64,000 bases of DNA from Cylindrobasidium torrendii FP15055 ss-10 (GCA_000934385.1 KN880559.1:1-64000); one strand, 5' to 3'. Counted from the stretch's first letter, positions 10,636 through 22,987 are shown. The notes: generated by a model not told the origin, from the letters alone. Translations and numbers: made by a program.

Positions 10636-13600
10636 TCATATATCCTCGTCCTTGTCCTCCAGCTGGTCAGGTTTGAGCATGCCCGGGATGCGCATATGCA
10701 ACGCCCGCTCCTCCTCAATCATCTTCTCCTTCTCCTCGAGGAATAGCTCCGCATTATCGCTATCCGAGAACTCCTTCAGCTCAATCAGGAAGTCGCGCAG
10801 CGTCTGCTTGAACCGGTTGATGTCCGTGTGATTTTGTCCCAACCTCTGCACGAAGCCGCGCACTTGAGCTCTGCGGGGACGTTAGCTCATAGACCAGACC
10901 ACGATAGCGAAAGTCCCACGTACTCCTGGGTATGTTGGGGGAACGAGCTGTGCAATAGATTCACGCAGAAGTTTTGCAGACCCAATGCATTTGTCGCGTT
11001 CGGGTCGTTTGCCTGCGAGGGATCGAACAGCGGTGCGGTGATCATGTTCTGTTCTACGAGTTGGAACATCCTAGCCAACAATATCGTTTGCAGCTTGAAG
11101 CCGCTCTTGTGGTCTGCGTCAAGTAGTACAAAGAACGTATCCTGCACGAGCGAGAGGTAGTATTGCTGGAAGAATGCAGCGGACACCCCGGGGTCCGTCT
11201 GCGTCGCGAAGTTGTTCACAAGTTCCAAGCACACTAACAATCGTGAGTATAGCTCAGATTCGAGTATAGAATCACCTACTACTCAATCCGAGATCCGAGA
11301 TATCCCTAAATGTGTGCTTAATTGCCCAGTTGATGCTGTCCATAAAGAGCTTGAACTGAGCAGGAGGGATGTTGAGGAGGGCCGGGAAGCAGCTCTGATT
11401 GATCGCGCGCAAAAGCTTGAAGAAACCAGAGCGGTGCTCAGGATACTCTGAGAAGTCCTGGCTGATCATACCGAGTGTCGGCTCAAACACGGCGTCCAGG
11501 ATGGCAGGGACTTGGGGGGTGAGTAGTGGCTACAGACCATGAGTAAGACAGAACGACAGCATGAAATAGATACGCACCCCAAGACGACCGACGATGGTGG
11601 TCATTACATTCAGGACTTCGGCATCGCGCGCAGTGGGGACGTTGCGATTGTAGTCGCCAAGGATCGCATCGAGCAGTGGGGGAATGAAGGTGCTGTTGAC
11701 CGCTTCTAGGTCATCGGCTTTGCGGATATAGGTGTCCATGAGCTTCAGTATCTCCTTCTTGATGGTACGCAGGCCGCGAACTTTGGGAGTTTTGGTTGCA
11801 ACGGGACCTGGTCGTCTAATGAGAGGGGCGATACAAGAATGCAAGACGACATACCCTCTTTGGCGACGGTTTCGCTGATGATACCGCTCACAGCCTTGTA
11901 GAGGCCAAGCATGTCCAGGAAAATACGTCCAATCTGCGGGAGGAAAAAGCCGCCGATGGATGTACAGGCTGAGACGTTGGTCTTCAACACATTGGCGAGG
12001 ACCTTGATGTTCTCCTGGTTGGCCAGGACGTCCATACTTTGGCCTGCCTGCGCCATGAGGGAGTCCCACTAATGAAAATCAGCGACAAGAAAAAGAGCTT
12101 CAAAAGCGTATACATACCGCAGTATTCGGCATTTCCATCAGTTTGGCGATGAGCTTTTCTTGTTGCATCTTGTTCGGCTGCGCGGAGATCATATGGCCAA
12201 CAGCTTCGTAGAACGTATGTATTTGTTGCGGTTGCAGGTCGGTGGTCGTACGGTGAAGGGTTCGTAGAATTTCGTCGACATAAGGCTCAGACTCGCCAGA
12301 CTGCTGCATGACGAAATGACGCCGGCATTTCTGAGCGATCTTGATGAACGTATCGCAGGCCATGTCTTGTACACCTGCAGGCAACTATAAGTCACGTAGC
12401 GCTATGTATAGTAGTGGTTAGCGTACCTTCGTGAACCTCGTGCATGAACTCGAAGAGCTTGTTAACAACTGTCTTCAGGAACTTCCAGTGCGCCTTCAAG
12501 AAGCGCGGGTACTGCCCGACAATGTACATGATATCCGAGGCAACAACGGCTTTGTTATCCTTGCCACGCTTGATCTCACATAAGCCAAGGAGGTCTTTGA
12601 TGACTGTAACCAAGAATCGTTTCTCAGCTTCCTCATCTGTGTGATGGTTAGCACAAGCGGTCTAAAGGGCGGCAGTGCATACTCATGGCACCAGAAATGG
12701 AGCCGATGGCCCAGCACAAGGTGTTAAGATTGTTCCATGACCATTCGGACCCATCAACCTGCTTCGCCAGCTTCTCCCCAAGGATGGTCTCCGTATCCAC
12801 AACGTCCAAATGGGTAAGGTAGACAAGCAGCTCGCGCATTGACTTGTACAAGACAATGGTATCGCTTTCCTTCATGAACTCGCGTACGATCTCGCCCTCG
12901 TCATTCTCGACGATGAGAACCTATCGAGGCGGGTTACATTATGTATGCAAAGAGACGGGGTATAAACGCACCTCCTCTGGCTTGACCATACGTTCGACAA
13001 CTACCAATCGCAAATTGGAAAGGACATCGCTGTAGATGTTCTTGCGTATTGAGCCGCCAGTGAGAACTTGGCTCGTCGAAGTACCAAGATTAAGGTGCAT
13101 GAGCATACCCGACTCTCCTACGGGTGTGCTTGACATCTCGTCGTACAGCTCAGACACTAGCTTTAGCCAGTATTCCAAACAGATCTTGAATATTTCGCGC
13201 TCATCCACCTGCGAAATCTTGACCATATAGAGATGAGCGTTCAAAAGTACGTCGCGGTGCTCATCCGACTCGATTGTGCGGACATGGCTTGACAGGAAAT
13301 TGCATAGGAACAGGGCAAGGTTCAAGACAAGCTCTTGACTTGCGTCGGTAGCGCCGGCATATGCAGCCGCAATGTCGGTGTTGGGTGGTATCATGCGATT
13401 TACAGATGTCATGACCATGGCGAAGAGGATGACAAACTTGGGATCGTATTCCGGACCGACGTTGAGTGCAGCGATTTCCGCAAGGCACTTGAGAGTTATG
13501 TTTCGAAATTCGGGGGTTTCCAAGAACTACGCGCGACATAAGCACCGTTTGGGAAGATAGTACGGATGGGGCTTACCCTGTTGAGTAACAGGTCGATGAC

Positions 13601-14562
13601 TTTTGTTTCGAAGATGTAGCCCAAGGGGATCCAGTTCAGAAACCTGAGCAAGGTATCCAATGTTGCCCGAATGAGTGAGGTCTTGTTCGCCGCCTCTAGA
13701 ACCTCGACACAAAGCTTGAAGATCTCTGAGAATTCGCCACACATTTGGTTTTTCAAGTTCTTGATCTTGGCCGTTGTCATTGCTTCAGCGGAGAAGTCGA
13801 AGATTTCTTCCGATAGCAGCTTGAGAATAACCATGTTATTCTCGCATAAAGACAGATTTGTTTTCGACGACTCGACAAGCTCGGTAATGAAGTTTGGCCA
13901 GTTGTGCGGCCACTCTTGTTTGAGTATCTGCGGAGCTTAGTGAGCGTGACCACCACAGGCGCCTTGGAGTGCCGCACCTGGACGAGCGCGAGATTGAGCT
14001 TGTTGATGAAGGCCTTCTCTTTCTTCGCAAGGACTTCGTCGGAAGCCGCGGTCACGTCCGCCTGTACAATGAAGTTTCGAATGCCTATGACCTAGTGAGT
14101 GCAATGCACGACCGCGCCCAAGTCGGTACACACCTTGTCGCTGATCATCCGGCAGGGCCTTCCATCGCGTCGACACAAGCTTTTCTAGTATTTGCAGGCC
14201 AATAAACTGGGAAAGGGCGCGGTTAAAACGCGATATACACTGCTGGATGGTGAGTGCGCACCTTGGACTGTGGAAACGATGATGCCTCCAAAATGGCGGG
14301 CACCCGTGTCCAGGCGTCGGTGCTCTCTTGAAATTGTGTGAGGACCCGTTGTGCCATTTGTTGCTGTAAAATGAAGCATGAGAGGGGCGCGTCAAGTCGA
14401 CGGGATAACGCACTTCTGGGCCAGAGCCGCTGTAAAAGGCCATAACGACCTTGTCCATGAGCGAGACATCGAACTCCTTGTCGGGACTAAAGTCAAGGAT
14501 ACCCTAGACGGTCTTAAGCACGGCGGGCCGCCCGCGATCCGGGAGAGGAAACTGACCTCCAT
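10636..14562 (-). CDS. CRM1: Exportin-1 (CRM1), nuclear export receptor
   Basis: Fifteen exons give 1074 residues (yeast Crm1 is 1084, human XPO1 1071): 14562-14557, 14503-14414, 14363-14262, 14206-14134, 14084-13978, 13927-13577, 13526-12972, 12920-12683, 12636-12427, 12374-12118, 12068-11855, 11807-11578, 11529-11283, 11233-10924, 10870-10636. The protein exports NES-bearing cargo with RanGTP. Recognisable blocks include [20 protein letters not shown] at the start, [20 protein letters not shown] in the middle and the acidic C-terminus. The first coding exon is just ATG GAG; every downstream junction keeps frame. The cysteine in [15 protein letters not shown], the residue that leptomycin B modifies in human and S. 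pombe CRM1, is present. Confidence 0.97.
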
Positions 14563-14709
14563 GGTGGATGCGGACAGAGTTAGGACCCTGCGCCCTGGTG
14601 TGCATTCAATTCGCGATTGTTAATCTCGCTGACAAATACAACCAAACGTAGATTCCGACCTCTGTGCACACAGAAAATTAACTAATGTACATGGACTACT
14701 ACACATTTC

Positions 14710-15293
14710 CTATCTTCGCCTGCCCATCGCCGATATACTGCCATTTGTGAACGATGTATCCTCTTGAGCAGGCTGAGGCTTGGGGGGCATCATCCCCTCG
14801 AGAATCGCGTCCACATCCGAAACGGACGGCACAGGCTCCACGTATGCGCTGGACTGTGCATTCCGCTCGAATAGCTCCTCCTCTCGGAGCTGAGAGATAG
14901 TAATCCGGAGGCCTGCCAGTATCTTCTCCGCCAATTCTTCATCGAATAACTCAGCCAGGGAAAAGTGGGCAGATGTTAGCACGCACCTTTCCGTTCTGCT
15001 GGAGTGTCTGGCACTTTCAAAAGAGGATCAGCCTCATTTTCCTCTTCATCCAGCCTCTTCTTTCCTAGCCCTATGCGCGCTTCGCATTTCGCTTCGAATG
15101 CTGCCTGCGATAGTACGTCCTCAGCGTCAGACAGAGAGGTCTCATCGTCGAAATGTGCGGTGCCAATGGAGCTCGTTGGTGATGATGCGCGTATTCCCGC
15201 TGGGTTGTAGTCACTCTGGTAGTTGTCCATCGTGGACCAGATGAAGGGTGCCGATCGACGTTGTTCGTTCCCCGGATCACGGATCGCGCTCAC
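14710..15293 (-). CDS. Unknown acidic protein
   Basis: Two exons, 15293-14987 and 14936-14710, give 177 residues. The intron (14986-14937, 50 bp, donor GTGCGT) was placed because it restores frame between two coding-like segments; the alternative acceptor at GCTGAG would shift frame. The protein is hydrophilic, with a Ser/Thr-rich N-terminus, an acidic DDETSLSDAEDVLSQA segment, a GLGKKRLDEEENEADP stretch and a predicted helical ELAEKILAGLRITISQL region. A second ATG at 15230 (MDNYQSD) could be the true start. I recognise no family. Confidence 0.5.
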
Positions 15294-15851
15294 GTGCTAC
15301 TCTGCGCCAGCTCGTGAACTTCGTCGCGGTTTACAGAGGCAAAGCTGACGGGTATAATGAATCTTTAGCAATCATGTCATTTCCTTATTTTTCATAAGTG
15401 AGCGAAAACCGGCCCAAAAGTCGCCTGAACCACGACAGAAAGCCCCAACACGGTCGCGGAGACCCCAGGTTTCGAACATTACAAACTGCACATTGACCGT
15501 CGTGGTTCGTTATGCGGAAGTACTCAAAGGTTGAAATTGTAATAATTTAATCCGCTCCTCCTCAGGATACACACAACACCAGCTTGTCAAGCACTGTAAA
15601 AAAGACATCATGAAAGTATGATCAGTGGATTCACCAGGTAGATAAGCTTGGTACATGACAACTCAGATTCCAGTACGAGCATTATATTAGCATCAGACGC
15701 AACTGAAGCCCAAAATTCCGTACGGACTCCGGAGGCTCATCCAAGGATCCTGGTCCACTGAATAAAGGCCGGAATCTGGATTGTTATTGATACCGATCAG
15801 ATCGACACCAGCACGCTCACGTGCATCCGCCGATCTTGCCGCCAAACCACC
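15294..15851. other. Intergenic (divergent promoter of the acidic unknown and SPC24)
   Basis: No open frame or RNA gene recognised in about 560 bp. Confidence 0.4.
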
Positions 15852-16757
15852 ATGTCACAAACGCTCACGATAACAAGCAAAGAAGAGCTGTAAGTAACTC
15901 TTACCATCTCTAACGTACCATTGTATCTCTTTGATTGACCCCGACACAGGCGGGCAATCATTGAGACAATCAAAGATGCAGTGTCCATAGCAAATCCTGA
16001 ACAGGACCAAGACTGTCGCATTCTGGAAGAGATGAAAATCAATCTCAAGCAGCAAAGGCAGGAGAGAAATCAAGAAATCCGAGATACCAAGGCCAAAGTC
16101 AAAGGTATTTCCCTCATTCTATTTCTCCCTTGGCGTTGTTGGGCTGTCGCCGCCCTTTCCAAAGGCCCTATCCTATGAGAATTTCTCATCATTAGCTTCT
16201 AGGAGCTCAGCAAGTACTTGAACAAGCACGGCAGGCCGCAGAGCGTCCGCAATCTGCACCCTCCGCTGAGACCATGGCTGCACGGCTAGAAGCAGTTGAC
16301 GCAGAGATGCACACCACATGCAAGCATCTCGAGAACTTGGACGCCTTGGTCCAAAGTAAGACTGTGGAACTTGCTGAAAATACAAAGCTTGCGCGCGAGC
16401 TCGAGTCTCGAGATGTGTCGGCAGAACACCGGGAAATGCTGGACGGAACTACGTGCGTCACAAGTTCAGCACAACCATGCAGACTTGCTAACGCCCTCTT
16501 CAGCTTACGAATGAGGATGTTCACTAGGCTTGGGTTCAGGACGGAGTCAGAACGCGCAGACGGTGTCGTTTCCAAGATCATTGCAGGTGCGTCTCAAGGT
16601 TTATGCATCGTGTTGTCGCAGGCAAACTCACTCATCATGCAAAGCGGATCACTTTGGCCAACGGGTAGAAAGCGTGGACCTTGGCCAGTACTCAGATGTG
16701 TCAGACTTTGAACTCACGAAGAGACTTTGGGATGTCGTCGCCATCCCCACCCCATAG
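15852..16757 (+). CDS. SPC24: Kinetochore protein Spc24
   Basis: Five exons (15852-15889, 15950-16104, 16203-16452, 16504-16586, 16645-16757) give 212 residues. The N-terminal region contains IIETIKDAVSIANPEQD, matching the fungal Spc24 opening, followed by roughly 120 residues of coiled coil and a small C-terminal globular region beginning TLRMRMFTRLGFR and ending ELTKRLWDVVAI, the position of the Spc24 RWD-like head. Spc24 pairs with Spc25 in the Ndc80 complex, linking kinetochores to microtubules. The 98-bp second intron is the longest of the gene. Its stop lies only 24 bp from the stop of the convergent RFC gene. Confidence 0.82.
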
Positions 16758-16781
16758 CATACACACTTCTACAAATACACA

Positions 16782-18075
16782 TTATACCACCGCCTTGTGA
16801 ACCTGTAACGCTACTTCGAGGGTCCATAATTCCTCGTCTGCACCATCACATAGCGCCTTGTCCGCTTCCGCGAATACTAGCCCACACTGAGATTTTTGCT
16901 TCCCATTTAGTGTTGGATGCAAGACGACGAGATCATGCAGCTGCGCGCGCGTAAGGGAGTGGAAACCAAAAAAAAGAGTCTACTTACTTGGTTCAAAAGC
17001 TGGGTCGCTGAGTATCCTTCTCTACTCAACTCCTTCACTTTCTTCTGGATGGCATCAAAGGGCGACTTTGGGGGTGGCTCGTTCTGGAAGCCTGGCACAT
17101 CGACTCCAATAACATGGGCGAAGCCATGCAAAACCTGGTCGGGCACCGTGCCAGCAATTTCTTGGATATCCCGAGCAGTGATTGGAGTGGGTGGTTGGGT
17201 TGAAGATGACAGTCGGGATGCAGACTGGAGATACGTTATAGCGCGCCGAAGATCACCACCAGAAGATTTTATTAACGCGTCGATAACTTCGGGCGTGACG
17301 GCGACGCGCTCAGCGGTGGCAATGTGGTTCAGGCGATCCGTCGCTGAATGTGGGTCGAGAGGTGTGAAGCGAAATTTTGAGCAACGAGACGCGAGAGGTT
17401 CAATTATGCGGGTGACATAGTTGCAGACAAGGCAAAAACGCGTGATGTGCGCGTAGTTCTCCATGATACGGCGCAGGGCGCCTTGCGCATCTTGGGTCAT
17501 CGAGTCGGCCTCATCGAGGATGATGATTTTGTACGGTGGGCAGGGGTAGACCTTTCCGTCCTCAGACACAGCCTGCGCGCGGGGCGTTTGACGGGCAAAA
17601 TTCTTGACCTTTTCGCGTACGATGGATATACCGCGTTCATCAGACGCGTTGAGCTCTAGTACGCGATTACGGAAGTTGTCCGGTCTACCTAGATATGAGA
17701 TAGAATAGTGCGTTGATTTGCACCACGCACCCAAATAATTGCTTTGATAACGCGAGCACCGTCGATGTCTTTCCTGTCCCTGGTGGTCCGTAGAAGAGCA
17801 TGTGAGGAAGCTAGGCAGTGTGAGGGTACGGTAGAGACGCCGAGTATTTGACTTGCGTTGGTAGAGGTGAGTGTCTTTTGTAGAACAGCAACGGTGTGCT
17901 CTTGGGCAGAGATATCATCTATTGTTTGTGGTCGGCTGTAATAGTCATTAGGTGTGCTGTTGGAAAGACGTTTATTTACCACACACTATTTCTCGACCCA
18001 CGGCTGTAGCGCTGGATCCACGACATGTTTGGCGTTGGAAGCTGTCTTTGATGTACGCTTATCGAAAAAGCTCAT
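16782..18075 (-). CDS. RFC2: Replication factor C small subunit (yeast Rfc2 / human RFC4 type)
   Basis: Five exons (18075-17987, 17935-17857, 17810-17731, 17684-16988, 16940-16782) give 367 residues. This AAA+ subunit helps load PCNA at primer ends. Motifs: Walker [11 protein letters not shown] near residue 65, [13 protein letters not shown], Walker [11 protein letters not shown], the SRC arginine-finger box [10 protein letters not shown], and sensor 2 [11 protein letters not shown]. The SFFDKR start, VEKYRP and ATQLLNQLHD blocks favour the Rfc2/RFC4 paralogue over Rfc3-5. Intron 2 (17856-17811) has a GCAAGT donor, a GC-AG intron supported by the conserved [15 protein letters not shown] join. 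The gene shares a 314-bp divergent promoter with the CAF-1 gene. Confidence 0.93.
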
Positions 18076-18157
18076 GTTGGTAGTTGATGCTGAAAGCAGA
18101 CGCGCAAATGGCCCGCGTCTCGTCACTACGCACGTGATCTGTGACGGACATCGTGAC

Positions 18158-18164
18158 TTTCGCG
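18158..18164. promoter_or_regulatory. E2F/SBF-like site TTTCGCG in the RFC2-CAF1 divergent promoter
   Basis: TTTCGCG lies between the start codons of RFC2 (18075, minus) and the CAF-1 subunit (18390, plus), 82 bp from the RFC2 start. Sites of this type drive G1/S transcription in fungi and animals; function here is inferred from position. Confidence 0.4.
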
Positions 18165-18329
18165 TTGATCACCCTTCCGTTCTGACCTCCACCTCCGTGC
18201 CGGCGGACATATCTCTTCGTGTTTCTCGCGTCTCTAAATGGCCATGGAATCATCGACAAATGGTGCGCCACTTTGAACCGGATTGTTATACGCGCTCATG
18301 TGTATTGTAAAGGCCATGCTTCCGGCTCT

Positions 18330-18335
18330 ACGCGT
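18330..18335. promoter_or_regulatory. MCB site ACGCGT upstream of the CAF-1 subunit gene
   Basis: ACGCGT, the MluI cell-cycle box bound by MBF in fungi, lies 55 bp before the CAF-1 start codon in the promoter shared with RFC2. Confidence 0.45.
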
Positions 18336-18389
18336 ACGTCGTCGGGCAACCGTTCATCTCATCCCACACCAATCATCCACGCAGAAAAC

Positions 18390-20741
18390 ATGGCAGATCT
18401 GTCCAATTTGGTCGAGATCAAGAACAAGAAAGTCATCTTCAAGCAGAAACCAATGTCACTGGACAAAAACTCAGAGACCATGCAGGGTGTGTCCCCAGTA
18501 AGACGCGCCGAACACACACTCAACGATCATTAGAGATCGTACAATTCCGTGCGATGCTTGAATCACGCATGGAGAAGCAGGAAGGACCTCTGAGTACCAT
18601 TCCTGAGAGCTTCCAACCTGTTATTGCCAAGCTCGCATTTGAGAGGTATTTTGTTTGCCGTCTATCTATTTCGCCGACACGATACTTACACCTGTTGTAG
18701 CGAAAAGGCACTACCTGGGCTCGCAAAACACATACGGCAAGAGCTCCTACCTGTCAGCGACGATGGTGCTGCTTCTCCTGATGCGTCCAATACATTTCTA
18801 TTGTCTGCCGTGGAGGCGGTCATCAAATCTATTATGACACGAACGAACTATGGCCTTGACCCGCCTTCCGGGACGACAAAGGTACCCGCAGCGCTGTCAG
18901 TTTGGCGCTGGGAAGTGGATGGGGCGCATGTGGATTGGCTACCAGCGAGTGTGCGCTCAAAGGCCGTGAGTCGGAAAGAGGAAAGGATGGAGGTGCGTGT
19001 CCAGAAACTCTGCAATAGCCGAGGAGACTTACATACGGGCAGGCCAAGAAGGCTCTACTTCGATTGTTTAATTCTCTGCCTCAAGATGAACAGGAAGCAA
19101 TGTTTGGTGGGAAGGGTTCTGGTGCTGCGACATCTAAATCCCCGATGAAGAGCAAACCAGTGAACGAAGTATCCAGAAATTCGGCACCACCAGTGCGTAA
19201 CACCCCCTCCCATATGTCCGCAACTCATGCGTAGATGTCAGGAAACTTCAGAAAAACAACAGAAACCACCGAAGAAGGAGAAGGCGCCAGATCCCAAAGA
19301 AATTGAACGGCAAGAGCGCAAGGCAGCGAAAGCCGAGAAAGAGAAGAAGCTGAAAGCTGCTGAAGATAAATCACGTTCTCTCATGGCTAATTTCTTCGGT
19401 AAGAAACCACCCGCGGCGAAACCAGTTGAGGCCAAGCCGGTCGAACCTACGAGGTCTGACTATCAACGGACATTTAAACCATTCGTTCTCAAGAAAGACT
19501 GCATAATGGCACCCATAAACTACTTCCGTGAACCAAGGTCAAGGTCACGAAACTCATCTGGAACGGCAGACGATGTTATTGTGGTGGATGACGACGACAC
19601 GAAGGTCGTAACCTATGCGCCTTCGAGTAGCTGGACGTTTGAAGACGTGTGCAGACGACGTCGGCTGTCAACAATATCTCAGGGCCCTACAGTGCGGGAG
19701 CTTGTCGCACGGCTCTCTGAGGCGGAGGTCAGCGGTGACACTGCCCTAGTGCGGGATCTCCAAGCCAAGCTAGCAGACCGGTCGCTCTTCCCCGCGAAGG
19801 TGTTTATTTTCCATCAGGATGCACGACCAGGATACTTGGGAACCTGGACGCGCCAGTCCCATGTCATCAAGCCCAGAGCACCTTTGCGGAAGGACGCCCT
19901 TGAGCGGGATTACGGTTACGACAGTGGCGATGACTGGGAAGAGGAACCTGTTGGGGACGCTGATGATGTCGCTGAAGCGGCGTCAGACGACGAGGGTGGC
20001 GACGAGGATGAGGATTCGGAGATGGATGATTGGCTGGTTGAGGACGACGAGGATTTAAGTGGGGAGACGTTATTACCAGACACCGGCGATATGCCACCAC
20101 CCTGGGAACTCCCACCATTACCAGCAAAGAAGCGCAAAGCCGACACTGCTGAGAGTGATGGGGCTAAGAAGAGGAAGGTAACCAAGCTCGTGCCGTATGC
20201 GAAGGGCCCATGTTGGGAAACGACGATTGGCCATTGCGAACACCAAATGCTGGACAAATACAGAATCCGATTATTCAACGGCAAGCTACAGCTTTGATGT
20301 GCCTTCAGCAATGCTAACCATATTGTAGACGCACAGCTGCCCATCGACCCATTCAAGGATGTCGTCGTCCAGCCTACCAAACCTCCGCGAGTGGTGAAGC
20401 AGAAGGAAGCTGCTTTAGTAACCCCGCCCGCGCCTACTGCTGCTTCGGCGTCCTCGACGACTGCGCCTGTGACAGGAGAGCCAGCGGCACAGAAGAAACA
20501 GGCGGCGCCACTATTGGCAAAGACGACATTCCCTGATGAACACCTTCCTGCCCTAGTTGCGAAGATGTCAGCGCTGCAGACTGGAAATCTTACTTTTCTT
20601 GTGGAAAGCGTGTACCAGGATCTAAAGCAGTATAACGTGAAGAAGAACGCCATCGAGGTGAAAATTAGACAGGTAGCGGAGAAGACGAAAGGATCGAAGA
20701 TGTGGGCCTTGAAGAGTACGGGGGCCGTGAATGTTATGTAG
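18390..20741 (+). CDS. CAC1: Chromatin assembly factor 1 large subunit (p150/Rlf2)
   Basis: Six exons (18390-18486, 18534-18645, 18701-18992, 19043-19192, 19242-20280, 20329-20741) give 700 residues. The subunit deposits H3-H4 behind replication forks with PCNA. Features in order: a short N-terminal segment, a KE-rich charged coil (residues about 225-275) leading into SLMANFF, and the CAF1A acidic core DARPGYLGTWTRQSHVIKPR with YDSGDDWEEEP and DWLVEDDEDL. The Ala/Pro-rich tail holds a winged-helix-like end. Intron 5 (20281-20328) is GC-AG (GCAAGC), required to join LFN to DAQLPIDPFKD. Intron 1 has two frame-compatible solutions (donor 18487 with acceptor 18533, or donor 18498 with acceptor 18535); I prefer the first. 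Confidence 0.9.
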
Positions 20742-20930
20742 AGACAAACTACATGGGTGATAGTCGATAGCTCGAGGAGCGCGAAGCGCTGGACTTTTCC
20801 GTCGGTCTATCATAGTGTAGACTTGTACACATTTTGATTTTTTGAGCTACTGCAAATTGTTTTTCGAGCTTACCTACCCGACAAGGATGGTCAATAGTTA
20901 TATTGTATTGCATAATCCTATCTACTATCT

Positions 20931-22652
20931 TTATGCTGTTGGCTCGAGGTCTCGGCGACCATAGCGCGTGCGAAAGGTTTCCTCGAGAACAAGCGTTCCA
21001 GGCTGCGCAAGGTCAATCTCTAAGTCGTCACTTGCGGCCACTTGTTCCCTCCCATCATCGACATCGAATCCGTAGCTGCATAGAATAGTCTTAGTAGAGC
21101 CTTGACAAGCTAAAATGTCGTCCAGATATCGCAAGGAGATTCGTTTATATCTGTTGCACCATTAGTCTCGTCAGGCAAGTGCCTCATGTATGGCCTACGT
21201 TCTGGAAATCATAACGAGAGCTTTGAGCCGTTCGCGCTCGACAAGAAGGTCCATGAGATGACCGCACATTCCTGGCGCGCTTTTGTACAACGCGAAGAAA
21301 GCAAAGTAATTCCCTCGTATGACAGCCTCACGAACCGCCAGCGCACACTTCATATGCGGAGACTTCATGAGGCTTTCGAGGTTTTTGTTCGGTATGATTT
21401 TCTCCGCGACGATACTGTGCATTCCTGTATGTTTGGGTCAGATGGATAACAAGGCACAGCAGGAGATGTATTCGTACTCTCGTAATCGCGCTCATTCAAC
21501 AAAAGGAGAATACGATAGGCGAGAAACTCGGGGAACGCCTGTACTCCGCGTCCTTTCTGCACGAGGGCCTCTAGTACCCGCAGAGTGGCTTTGATAGCTT
21601 TCATATTCTGTGATGGCTTATAGACGCGTAAGAAACGTCTTTGGAGGTCAGTAAAAGACGTACATTTTCCATGAGTAAACGAGCATATGATCCATATACC
21701 CAAGCAACGCTTTCCGAACGAAGTCCTTGCAACTGGAGAGGCAGTTTATGCTTTGGGGAAACCGGGAAAAGAGGGAGGCGCACTGTGATATCCTGTAGTA
21801 TACTCTTAATCTGAGAAAGAGTATCTGTTGGCACGTTGCCGTCTTTGTGTTGCAAGATTGCTTCAAAGGCCTTCCGAATGACATCTGGGTGCCGCACGGT
21901 GCCAGGTCTGGCGTCCTGGATGGATTTCATGAGTACGGCGAGATGGAGCCGGGGTTTCGACACACTCACTGTCTGAACCGGCACATACGACTTGAAGACT
22001 TCCGTCGAGGTTCCTACGATTGGCGGTTGTTTCCAGTTCTGCACATCCTGTAATCCGTCTGAGTTGCTGCTCAAGGCTCGACAGAATTCTACTGCACAAT
22101 ATCTAGCTCATCGAAGAGCTCGGGGACAGTGCGGCGGTATGCGGTGCGGATGTTTGTGCGGGTACGCTTGTCCGGGGTAACAGGCCGTGGAGGAGGAATA
22201 GTGCGCGCCTTCTTTGCCGGCCTAGACGCTCCCTTCACGTCTGGAGTAGATGTGCTGGCACAAGTAGTTAGCCAAAGCAAGCCTTGGAATAGTCTATCTT
22301 ACCTTGCACGTTTCCCTGATGCTAAGCTGTGTCTGATTCAGTTCACTGCACCGGCTGGGGAGCTCAGGAGCGCACCTACGAAGTTGTATTACAGACCAAT
22401 TCGTCGAATACATCGTGCCATCCCTGTTGGCCTTAGCGATGAGCTGCTTGACCTCCTCGTTGACAGCATGTTTATTCGAGTCAGTCATTTGTGCTTGCGC
22501 ACGAGCAATAAATTGTCTATTGACGCGGAGATCTAGTCAGGACGTGGTTTACACCGAGTTTATATGAGGGTGGGTACGGCGCGTCGGCCTCTCTGATGGG
22601 AAAGGTACTCGACATACTTTAATGCAGGGGGCTTGTTGTCCGAATTGCGCAT
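20931..22652 (-). CDS. THP3: SAC3/GANP-domain protein of the Thp3/LENG8 type
   Basis: Nine exons (22652-22618, 22516-22380, 22315-22303, 22254-22098, 22047-21970, 21915-21664, 21607-21478, 21424-21199, 21150-20931) give 415 residues. The N-terminus KPPALKQFIARAQAQM resembles the PPSLK-YV opening of LENG8/Thp3, then a basic linker (RPAKKARTI), PIVGTSTEVFKSY, and a PGTVRHPDVIRKAFEAI segment equivalent to the VRP block of SAC3 proteins; the domain core is CALAVREAVIRGNYFAFFALYKSAPGMCG followed by MDLLVERERLKAL. Yeast Thp3 acts with Csn12 in transcription elongation and mRNA maturation. Exon 3 is 13 nt, flanked by strong donors GTAGGT and GTAAGA. The intron at 21663-21608 is the least certain. 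Confidence 0.75.
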
Positions 22653-22987
22653 AGTGGTCAAATTATTGTACGTTGGAAGATATGGCTAGAAGTGTGAAAG
22701 CGTTAGTCTGATAGTGGTTTGGACGAAGTCGCGACGCGCGAATTAAGCGTGACCCGATCAAGTCTGATCAGACATCAGCGGCACTGTCGGCAGAGGGATT
22801 CAGGGTTCGATGCGACGATGCTACTTAGTACTTACTCATTGTTTGCTAAGTAGTGTTTCCGTATTTGTGGCTTGTTCTTGGACACAGAAAGCAGAGTAGA
22901 TGTTATTGATATACATATTATCAGTAGGGGAAATGCGAAACAATGGAAGGCATATGTAGGTACTGCACGTAAGAGGTATAGACGTGA

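Noticed and set aside
15862..20741. A functional chromatin/replication gene cluster (SPC24, RFC2, CAF-1)
   Set aside because: Apart from the shared RFC2-CAF1 promoter, the neighbours have unrelated functions and the adjacency fits a gene-dense genome.
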